Below the pieces are notes generated by a model that was not told the DNA's origin, did no database searches, and saw only the letters and a program-made list of their open reading frames with translations. A DNA stretch of 64,000 nt. Origin: Hydrogenovibrio sp. JE_KL2 (GTDB taxonomy: Bacteria > Pseudomonadota > Gammaproteobacteria > Thiomicrospirales > Thiomicrospiraceae). The position numbers were made by a program, and so were the translations under genes. Location: positions 62,001 through 126,000 of the forward strand of contig NZ_WBJR01000002.1 in the NCBI RefSeq assembly GCF_009296185.1, written 5' to 3'. Each line of letters starts with the position of its first letter. The stretch's first letter is position 1. Below, piece after piece: positions 54,855 to 62,302 of this stretch.

Positions 54855-55373
54855 ATGAAAGTTTTAAGCGCATCTAACTTGATTCGATCAACCCGTTTTT
54901 CCATTTTCGCCGCACTGTTTGCCATGCTAACAATGGGCTTTTCATCTCTGGCGCAAGCCGCGGATGATGGCGCAAAAGTGGTCTATCATGTCGATTTCAA
55001 AAACCCGACCCGTTATTCTGCAACCCTAACCTCTATCAACAACATCCTAAACTACTACGACAGCCAATTAATGGATGCCGATGTGCAATTGGTGTTTGTC
55101 GGTTATGGCCTACGTTTTGCCACTGACGATGATTTGAAAGGCACGCCTTATGTTGCCGACAAAGCATTGAACGCGCGTCGTGCTGAGCTCAAAGGTCGCC
55201 TGATGTCGCTGATAAAAGTGCGCGGTGTCAAAGTCTGGCTATGTGACAAAACCCGTAGCGATGTGAACTTGCCAAAAAGCAAAGTCTATCCTGGCATCCA
55301 GATGACACCATCCGGGGTTGCAAAAATCGCCATTTTGGAATCGGAAGGCTATTCTTATTTGAAAATTCAATAG
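54855..55373 (+). CDS. Periplasmic DsrE-family protein
   Basis: 172 residues with a long signal peptide ending near SLAQAADDG. The body (KVVYHVDFKNPTRYSATLTSINNILNYYDSQLMDADVQLVFVGYGLRFAT) has the DsrE/YchN-like alpha/beta fold. One Cys is visible (VWLCDKT), in the position used by sulfur-carrier members, so sulfur-atom handling outside the cytoplasm is plausible but not proved. GGAGG lies before the ATG. Single gene, followed by a strong hairpin made by the window-wide motif. Confidence 0.82.
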   Translation: MKVLSASNLIRSTRFSIFAALFAMLTMGFSSLAQAADDGAKVVYHVDFKNPTRYSATLTSINNILNYYDSQLMDADVQLVFVGYGLRFATDDDLKGTPYVADKALNARRAELKGRLMSLIKVRGVKVWLCDKTRSDVNLPKSKVYPGIQMTPSGVAKIAILESEGYSYLKIQ

Positions 55374-55381
55374 CCGCACTC

Positions 55382-55411
55382 GCCAGGTTGACCCCCAACC
55401 TGGCAGATTTT
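55382..55411 (+). terminator. Terminator formed by an inverted copy of the window-wide motif (copy 16)
   Basis: GCCAGGTTG (55382-55390) pairs with CAACCTGGC (55396-55404) in a perfect 9-bp stem with a five-base ACCCC loop, then AGATTTT. The motif itself is at 55391-55411. It closes the DsrE-like gene. Confidence 0.9.
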
Positions 55412-55524
55412 CCGCAACTTCTCAAAAACGTCTTAATTGCCAATCGCTTGCAAAATCGTTTAATCCATTCAAATTAAAAAAATCGCTAATGCAAACGCGC
55501 GCGCAACCAAGTAAAATATGCGCC

Positions 55525-56103
55525 ATGAATTCATCCTCCTCATCTTTTAACCAATCGCTTTCCCGGTTCGTTCACTATCAGGACAAGGCGCAACAGTCTT
55601 TTGGGCACTTTATTGCCTGGGGATTACTGTCTTTAGTGGTGATTGCCGCTTCGGTGGTGATTTTGCGTTATGGCTTTGACAGTGGCTCGATTGCGCTACA
55701 AGAAGTCGTACTCTATAACCATGCGATTGTTTTCATGCTCGGGATGGCTTACACCCTTCAGCAAGACAAACATGTGCGTGTCGATGTGTTTTACAACAAC
55801 TTCTCGCCTCGCCGCAAAGCCTGGGTTGACCTATTAGGCGGTCTACTGTTGGCATTACCGACATTGATTTTCATCCTGTGGTCTAGCGCACACTATATTC
55901 TGGTGAGCTGGCGAATCAAGGAAGCTTCGGCGGAAGCTGGTGGGCTCCCTTATGTTTATCTGTTGAAAACCGTTATCTGGATCATGGCGATTCTGCTGAT
56001 CTTCCAAGTGTTGTCGATGATCGCAAAATCTTACCTCACTTTGGTACAGGACGAGCCTGCTGAAGATGACAGCACGCAAGACCACATCGAGGGCAAAGTC
56101 TGA
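55525..56103 (+). CDS. TRAP transporter small membrane subunit (DctQ-type)
   Basis: About 192 residues, four membrane helices. ALQEVVLYNHAIVFMLGMAYTLQQDKHVRVDVFYNNFSPRRKAWVDLLGG is typical of the small TRAP subunit. ATG at 55525 or 55489 is possible; neither has a good ribosome site. The large subunit starts two bases after the stop. No substrate-binding DctP gene lies in the window, so the substrate is unknown; acids such as C4-dicarboxylates or taurine-like compounds are usual. Confidence 0.87.
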   Translation: MNSSSSSFNQSLSRFVHYQDKAQQSFGHFIAWGLLSLVVIAASVVILRYGFDSGSIALQEVVLYNHAIVFMLGMAYTLQQDKHVRVDVFYNNFSPRRKAWVDLLGGLLLALPTLIFILWSSAHYILVSWRIKEASAEAGGLPYVYLLKTVIWIMAILLIFQVLSMIAKSYLTLVQDEPAEDDSTQDHIEGKV

Positions 56104-56105
56104 CG

Positions 56106-57479
56106 ATGGAATACTTGTCTTTACTCTTGTTCGTACTGGTTTTCGCTTTCCTGTTGGTCGGTTTTCCAGTGGCTTTAACACTTGCCGGCGTCTCATTACT
56201 GTTCGCATTGGTCGCCACCGCATTCGGTGCGTTTGACGTTGCTTTCCTGGAAAGTATTCCCAATCGAATCTACAGCATCATGAACAACCAGACACTGCTC
56301 GCCGTGCCCTTGTTCGTCTTCATGGGCATCATGCTGGAACAGTCGAAAATCGCTGAACAATTACTGCAAACCATGGACGAAGTCATGCGTGGCTTTAAAG
56401 GTGGTTTGGGCATTTCCGTCATTCTGGTGGGGGCGCTGTTGGCAGCAAGCACCGGTATTGTCGGTGCGACCGTTGTCACCATGGGATTGCTGGCATTACC
56501 GACCATGATCAAGCAAGGCTACTGTCCTAAGCTGGCAACCGGAACCATTTGTGCCTCGGGAACGCTGGGGCAAATCATCCCGCCATCCATTATTTTGATT
56601 CTTTTGGGTGATGTGCTGTCTTCGGCTTATCAACAAGCGCAATTAAACCAAGGCATTTTCTCCCCAGAACCGCTGTCAGTGGGTGACCTGTTTGTCGGTG
56701 CACTTTTCCCGGGCATGCTGTTGGTCGTGCTTTATATGGTGTATGTGTTCGTCACCGCCATTATCAAGCCGGAAAAAGTACCTGCTCTGGCACAAAACAC
56801 ACGTGAACCGGGCTTTGGTAAACGCGTGCTTTACAGCTTACTGCCGCCTTTGGCATTGATTATTCTGGTGCTCGGTTCGATCTTGGGCGGTTTCGCCACA
56901 CCAACCGAAGCAGCCTCATTGGGAGCCTTAGGCGCAATAATATTAGCGGCAATGAAAAAACGTTTGTCGGTCAGCATCCTGCAAGAGGTGATGCGTGGTA
57001 GCTTACAAGTCACCAGTATGATTTTCTTGATTTTTATCGGTGCCGCTTTCTTCTCTCTCACCTTTAGAGGATTAGGCGGTGACGACTTAATTGCCGGCTT
57101 CTTAAACGACCTGCCGGGCGGTAAGTTCACTGCAATTCTCATTGTGATGCTGTTGATGTTTGTACTAGGGTTCTTCCTGGACTTCATCGAAATCACCTAT
57201 GTCATCGTACCGGTAGTCGCCCCTGTGCTATTTATGATGGGTGTTGACCCAATTTGGTTAGGCATTATGATCGCCATTAACTTACAAACGGCATTTTTAA
57301 CGCCGCCGTTTGGCTTTGCACTATTTTATTTAAAGGGCGTCGCCCCTGCTTCCGTCAAGACTTTGGATATTTACAAAGGGGTAATTCCGTTCATCTTGAT
57401 TCAGCTTTCGGTACTCATTTTGCTTGCCCTATGGCCTGCGTTAGCAACCTGGTTGCCATCGGTTATTTATGGCAAATAA
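56106..57479 (+). CDS. TRAP transporter large membrane subunit (DctM-type)
   Basis: 457 residues, about twelve membrane helices. Family marks: QTLLAVPLFVFMGIMLEQSKIAEQLL, GALLAASTGIVGATVVTMGLLALPTMIKQGY, GTICASGTLGQIIPPSIILILLGDVL and the late NLQTAFLTPPFGFALFYLKG. It is a sodium-coupled secondary transporter with the small subunit upstream. The GGDEF-EAL gene follows after 18 bases, so regulation of the two could be linked. Confidence 0.93.
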   Translation: MEYLSLLLFVLVFAFLLVGFPVALTLAGVSLLFALVATAFGAFDVAFLESIPNRIYSIMNNQTLLAVPLFVFMGIMLEQSKIAEQLLQTMDEVMRGFKGGLGISVILVGALLAASTGIVGATVVTMGLLALPTMIKQGYCPKLATGTICASGTLGQIIPPSIILILLGDVLSSAYQQAQLNQGIFSPEPLSVGDLFVGALFPGMLLVVLYMVYVFVTAIIKPEKVPALAQNTREPGFGKRVLYSLLPPLALIILVLGSILGGFATPTEAASLGALGAIILAAMKKRLSVSILQEVMRGSLQVTSMIFLIFIGAAFFSLTFRGLGGDDLIAGFLNDLPGGKFTAILIVMLLMFVLGFFLDFIEITYVIVPVVAPVLFMMGVDPIWLGIMIAINLQTAFLTPPFGFALFYLKGVAPASVKTLDIYKGVIPFILIQLSVLILLALWPALATWLPSVIYGK

Positions 57480-57497
57480 TAAATTGCAAAGATTAGG

Positions 57498-59660
57498 ATG
57501 CGTCAATCGCCGTTAAAAAGACACTACATGCAAGACTCCGAACAGAACATTCCCAATAGCGACAATGATTTGTCGCACTTGATGCAAGAACGCCACCTAA
57601 AAGACGATATCATTGAGTCGATACATGATGGCGTGATTGTTTTTAACCCCGATTTTTCTGTTCAAGTCATTAACCCGCAAGCACGCGCGCTTCTCAACTT
57701 CTTCAACGACCCAGACCATTTCTTTGACGACCTGACGCTGTTCAAAAACAAAAAAGCAACCCTGACCTTCAAACTGAAAGATTGGTTGCAGCAAATTAGC
57801 CGCCGTGTTGCAAAGCACCCAAAAGAATTCTTTGTCTGGCAACGCATCGACTTCGACCAGCCGTTAAAGCCTCTGCTATTTTCGGCAAAACCAATCGTTG
57901 ATGAAAATCACCAGATTACATCGATTTTGTTGATGATCTATGATCGTCGTTTGCAAGCAGATGCCGACGAGAAAAAGCGTATTCTCAACGCCGCGCTGAA
58001 CAGTTTTGACGGCCAGTTTATCACCAATGATAAAGGGTATATCACACAGCCGAACATGGCATTTTCTGCCTATACTGGACTAATGCGTGAAGAATTATCT
58101 TCCATGAGTATCCTGGCGTGGATGCAAAAACAGCTCACACTGAAAACCACCGAGGAACAAGTTCTCCGTGCGTTGTTGGAAGACGGACGTTGGAGTGGCG
58201 AGGTGGAAGTACACCCCAATGCCGACACCACTTTCTATGCGGTACTGAGCCTATCGATGATTACCGACAACCATCGCAACATTGAATGCTATGTCGGCAC
58301 CTTACAGGACATCACCGACATCAAGCAGGCACAGGCGGAAGTCGAGTATCTGGCTTTTTATGATGAGTTGACCGGGCTTGCCAACCGTCGCCTGCTACTT
58401 GAACACCTTGAACACACCCTATTGCATCATATGCGCCACCGCACTTATAGCGCACTAATGTTCTTGGATTTGGATCGTTTCAAAAACACCAACGACACCT
58501 TCGGACATACCGCTGGCGATGAGCTATTGAAAACCACCGCCTACCGTTTGAAAGAACATCTGCGTGCCGAGGACACCATCGCCCGCTTGGGTGGGGATGA
58601 GTTCGTTATCCTGACGCACATGGATGCTCCAAGTTTGGAGCTGGCAACACAACACGCGCTTACCCTGAGCAATAAGATCATGGATGCACTGTGCGAAGAC
58701 TATATCATCATGGATCAGACCTTGAAAAACTCGGTCAGCATCGGCGTTTGTTGCTTCCCGCTACACCAACACGAAACCCCGGAAGAACTGATCGGCTTTG
58801 CTGACATGGCGATGTATGAGTCAAAAAAACTGGGACGCAACCGCGTACACTTCTACGACCAAACCTTGTCTGAGAGCATCCAAAACCGTCATGCACTGGA
58901 GCGTTCGCTGAATAACGCGGTGATTGAAGAAGAGTTCGAGCTTTTCTTCCAACCGCAGTTCAATTTGAACGAAGAATTGGTATCTGCCGAAGCCTTAATA
59001 CGCTGGAAACACCCCACTCTCGGATTGATATCGCCATCGGAATTCATTCCTATCGCGGAAGACGGTCGTCAGATTCTTAAAATTGGTCAATATGTGATTC
59101 GTGAATCTTTCTTGAAAGCGAAAGAATGGCATGAAAAATATGGTTTGAAAAACCTATCCATCAATATCAGTCCTATCCAATTCCATGAGACCAGCTTTGT
59201 CGCCGGCCTTAGAAGTTTGCAGGAAGAAACCGGCGTTTCACCTGAGCTCATCACCCTTGAAGTCACTGAAGGTATCCTGATTTCAGAAATGGAATTGGCA
59301 CTGCGCAAAATGGCCGCACTGGAAGAAATGGGCTATAAATTCTCTATCGATGACTTCGGGACAGGCTATTCTTCGCTGAGCTACTTCCAAAAATTGCCGA
59401 TTAGAGAACTGAAAATCGATAAGAGTTTTGTTTTCCGCATCCCTGCCAGCCAGGAAGACATCGCCATCATTGATACCATTCTCAACCTTGCGAAAAGCAA
59501 GCAACTGCAAATCGTCGCCGAAGGCGTCGAAACCCGAGAGCAAGTCGACTTCTTCAAAAACACCCAGGCATCCGTGCGCGATAAACTACTGATCCAAGGG
59601 TTTCATTTCAGCAAACCACTTGACGCTTCGGCCTTTGAAGAGCGCTTCTTTCACGCCTAA
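57498..59660 (+). CDS. PAS-GGDEF-EAL protein, active-looking paralogue
   Basis: 720 residues. Two PAS-like segments (HDGVIVFNPDFSVQVINPQARALLNFF; FDGQFITNDKGYITQPNMAFSAYTG), GGDEF intact (ARLGGDEF near residue 366) and EAL intact (AEALIRW near 497, DDFGTGYSSL, AEGVET). No membrane segment. Start GTG/ATG choice: ATG at 57498 has AGATTAGGA upstream; another ATG lies ten codons on. It is 132 bases upstream of a close paralogue, so the pair is a tandem duplication. Confidence 0.92.
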   Translation: MRQSPLKRHYMQDSEQNIPNSDNDLSHLMQERHLKDDIIESIHDGVIVFNPDFSVQVINPQARALLNFFNDPDHFFDDLTLFKNKKATLTFKLKDWLQQISRRVAKHPKEFFVWQRIDFDQPLKPLLFSAKPIVDENHQITSILLMIYDRRLQADADEKKRILNAALNSFDGQFITNDKGYITQPNMAFSAYTGLMREELSSMSILAWMQKQLTLKTTEEQVLRALLEDGRWSGEVEVHPNADTTFYAVLSLSMITDNHRNIECYVGTLQDITDIKQAQAEVEYLAFYDELTGLANRRLLLEHLEHTLLHHMRHRTYSALMFLDLDRFKNTNDTFGHTAGDELLKTTAYRLKEHLRAEDTIARLGGDEFVILTHMDAPSLELATQHALTLSNKIMDALCEDYIIMDQTLKNSVSIGVCCFPLHQHETPEELIGFADMAMYESKKLGRNRVHFYDQTLSESIQNRHALERSLNNAVIEEEFELFFQPQFNLNEELVSAEALIRWKHPTLGLISPSEFIPIAEDGRQILKIGQYVIRESFLKAKEWHEKYGLKNLSINISPIQFHETSFVAGLRSLQEETGVSPELITLEVTEGILISEMELALRKMAALEEMGYKFSIDDFGTGYSSLSYFQKLPIRELKIDKSFVFRIPASQEDIAIIDTILNLAKSKQLQIVAEGVETREQVDFFKNTQASVRDKLLIQGFHFSKPLDASAFEERFFHA

Positions 59661-59792
59661 AGCCCTTTTCAGATAGTTTCGTGAAACTTTCCTTCACAAA
59701 ACGAAATATTCATTCCATTATTACCCCTAAATCGGCTAACATTAGTGGTATTAATCGGTGCATATCATGCAAACTGAATGACGCAAAATTGA

Positions 59793-61934
59793 ATGACAAC
59801 CCATACCAGCCAATCAATTGAAAACAGTTTACAACAAACCCTTTCTTTTGAGGATGCTTTAAAAATCCTCAACCATTCGGAAAAGGGCGTGGTACTGCTT
59901 TCTGAAAAATTCGAGGTGGTCATGGTCAATCAGACCTTGGAACGCTATGGTTGTTTTCAGCAAGAAGCCGACACCAACACCCTGACGTCGGACACTCTCC
60001 GCCTCTATGAAGAAAAACGCAAAGGACTTCGCTTCTCACTCTTAGATTGGTTAGCGTCCTGTGCAAGTGCTGATGGCGACAATCATGTCTCCCCTCAACT
60101 TTGGCTAAAATCTCCGTCCAACAATGCTCTACCAGTGACTCTGCACCTTGGTCGCATCGAATTTAACAATCGACTTTATTGGCTATTGAGCTTGTCTGAC
60201 AAGTCCTGGGAACGCCGAGCGGATGCACAGCAAAAGCTAATGAATGCCAATCATACTGGACAATTCATCACCAGCAGCAACGGATTCATAACCCATCCGA
60301 ATGATGCCTTTCTGAACTTGACCGGACTGGATGCAAACACCCTATCTTCTTTAACCTATATCGACTGGTTAAAAAAACAGGTTTCATTGCAAATGCCGTT
60401 CGACAAAGTGATGTCAACACTGCTTAGCCAGCACCATTGGGCTGGAGAAGTTGAAATCTTCACAGAAACGGATGAACAGTTTAAAGCGCAACTGAGCATT
60501 TCCATGCTGGTTGACCCCAGAAATAATATTGAACACTTTATCGGCCTGCTTCAGGATTTGACTGAGCAGGAAGAAGCACAGGCCACCATTGAAAAACTCT
60601 CGTACTACGACCGTTTGACCGGACTTGCCAATAAGTCTTTATTGCATGATTTGATTGAATCCGCCATTACTCAAGCCGAGGTCAATCAAAGCCAGCACGC
60701 ACTGCTTTATATCGGTTTGGACGGCGTCAAGATTATCAACGATACTTTCGGACACCGAGCCGGCGATGATCTGCTGGTACAGGTTGCTGAAAAAATCAGT
60801 CAAAAGCTATCCCAGTTATCTGATGACACCACTCTGGCGCGACTGGATGGAAGCAACTTTGCCATTCTTTATCACTCGAACAACCAAGACAGACAAACCG
60901 TTAAGGAAGAAGTTGAACAATTTTCGGAAGAAATGGTTGATGTCATTCATGGTCGTTACCAACTACCACAAGGCTCGGTACATACTTCCGCCAGTATCGG
61001 AAGCTGCATTTTCCCAATTAACGACGACCTGAACTATGCCGCCGACCAAATTCTGAGTTTTGCCGATATGGCGATGTTCGAAGCGAAAAAACAAGGTGGA
61101 AATCAGGCGTACTTGTTCGACACGTCTTTGATTGAAAAAGCGCAAAAGCGCCTCGAATTGATCGAAGCCCTGAACCACTCCGAAATGGATGAAGAGTTCC
61201 AAATTTACTTCCAACCTCAAGTGGACGGTGACGGTAACGCCGTGTCGGCCGAAACCCTTATCCGTTGGTTCCATCCGGTGTTGGGCGCAGTATCGCCTTC
61301 CAAATTCATCCCGGTTGCCGAAGAAGGCCGACAAATCATTAAAATCGGTCTTTGGGTATTACATAAAGCATTCTTGCAAATCAAAGCTTGGAACAAAAAC
61401 CGTCCCGATTTCCGTATCGCCGTGAATATCAGCCCGGTGCAGTTCCACGAACAAAGCTTTATTGAAATCATTATCGGGCTAGTAAAATTCACTCAAGTGA
61501 ACCCAAGAAACGTGACTCTGGAGTTGACTGAAGGCGTACTCATCAAAAATGCCAAGTTAGCGATGCAGAAAATTCAGCATTTGGTGTCACTGGGCTTTGA
61601 AATCTCCATTGATGACTTTGGCACCGGCTACTCCTCTCTTAGCTATTTACAAAAGCTACCGATTCATGAACTGAAAATCGACCAATCGTTTATTCATCAT
61701 TTACGGGAAAACCCAGATGATGAGGCCATCGTCAATTCCATCATCCAACTGGCACAAAGCAAAAACCTCAAACTGGTTGCCGAGGGCATTGAAACACCAC
61801 AGCAAGTCGACACCCTGATCAGCAAAAAACCGGACATCACACTGCAAGGCTATTATTTCAGTCAGCCGATTCCTGCCTCAGACTTTGAAGGCCGCTATGT
61901 CACGCCGTCCAACTCTCGAACACACTCTGCATAA
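59793..61934 (+). CDS. PAS-GGDEF*-EAL protein with degenerate cyclase motif
   Basis: 713 residues, closely similar in layout and sequence to the gene just upstream. In this copy the cyclase motif has decayed to ARLDGSNF (near residue 348), so it should not make c-di-GMP. The EAL domain keeps the catalytic Glu as AETLIRW (ETL form, near 486), DDFGTGYSSL and AEGIET, so phosphodiesterase activity is likely. The divided pair suggests one partner tuned to synthesis plus breakdown and one to breakdown. Its TAA stop is made by repeat copy 17. Confidence 0.92.
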   Translation: MTTHTSQSIENSLQQTLSFEDALKILNHSEKGVVLLSEKFEVVMVNQTLERYGCFQQEADTNTLTSDTLRLYEEKRKGLRFSLLDWLASCASADGDNHVSPQLWLKSPSNNALPVTLHLGRIEFNNRLYWLLSLSDKSWERRADAQQKLMNANHTGQFITSSNGFITHPNDAFLNLTGLDANTLSSLTYIDWLKKQVSLQMPFDKVMSTLLSQHHWAGEVEIFTETDEQFKAQLSISMLVDPRNNIEHFIGLLQDLTEQEEAQATIEKLSYYDRLTGLANKSLLHDLIESAITQAEVNQSQHALLYIGLDGVKIINDTFGHRAGDDLLVQVAEKISQKLSQLSDDTTLARLDGSNFAILYHSNNQDRQTVKEEVEQFSEEMVDVIHGRYQLPQGSVHTSASIGSCIFPINDDLNYAADQILSFADMAMFEAKKQGGNQAYLFDTSLIEKAQKRLELIEALNHSEMDEEFQIYFQPQVDGDGNAVSAETLIRWFHPVLGAVSPSKFIPVAEEGRQIIKIGLWVLHKAFLQIKAWNKNRPDFRIAVNISPVQFHEQSFIEIIIGLVKFTQVNPRNVTLELTEGVLIKNAKLAMQKIQHLVSLGFEISIDDFGTGYSSLSYLQKLPIHELKIDQSFIHHLRENPDDEAIVNSIIQLAQSKNLKLVAEGIETPQQVDTLISKKPDITLQGYYFSQPIPASDFEGRYVTPSNSRTHSA

Positions 61935-61952
61935 AATCTACCAGGTTGGGGT
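61933..61952 (-). repeat. Window-wide motif, copy 17 (minus orientation)
   Basis: AAAATCTACCAGGTTGGGGT on the + strand. It overlaps the TAA stop of the EAL gene. AGGTT-GGGGT-AACCT plus a following T-rich tract gives a weak + strand hairpin. Confidence 0.9.
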
Positions 61953-61954
61953 AA

Positions 61955-62302
61955 CCTTTATTTTCGTTATCCTTCCAAATTTCCAATAAATTTGAATACC
62001 TTAGCAAAATTTCGAGTACAATACCGCGTGGTTGCTCATTTGGGATTAAAATTGATTGAGCCGGCAAGACAACTTGCCAATAAATGACAACCCCATGTCC
62101 AGAATATAATTGGTGACCTAGTAATGTGGGCGGCCACCGTCAAGACTAACTTGCTCTGACAGAACTTTCCTGTCCTCTGTACGTAATAATCACAAACAGA
62201 ATTAGCCTAGTACCTTATGGAATGTATATTCAGGACATCTCGCAAGCAGCGCATTACAAATGAAACGCTGCCGATATCCAAAACATCCATTTAGGGAACA
62301 TC
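61955..62302 (+). promoter_or_regulatory. Long structured leader of deaD
   Basis: About 350 bases without a gene. TTGAAT (61992) and TACAAT (62017) form a possible promoter with a long 19-base spacer, giving a leader of about 275 bases. Stems GGCAAG / CTTGCC (62063-62078) and GCAGCG / CGCTGC (62246-62271) lie in it. A 19-codon open frame from ATG at 62260 overlaps the deaD start. Long cold-responsive leaders are known for deaD in other bacteria; regulation here is inferred. Confidence 0.5.
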
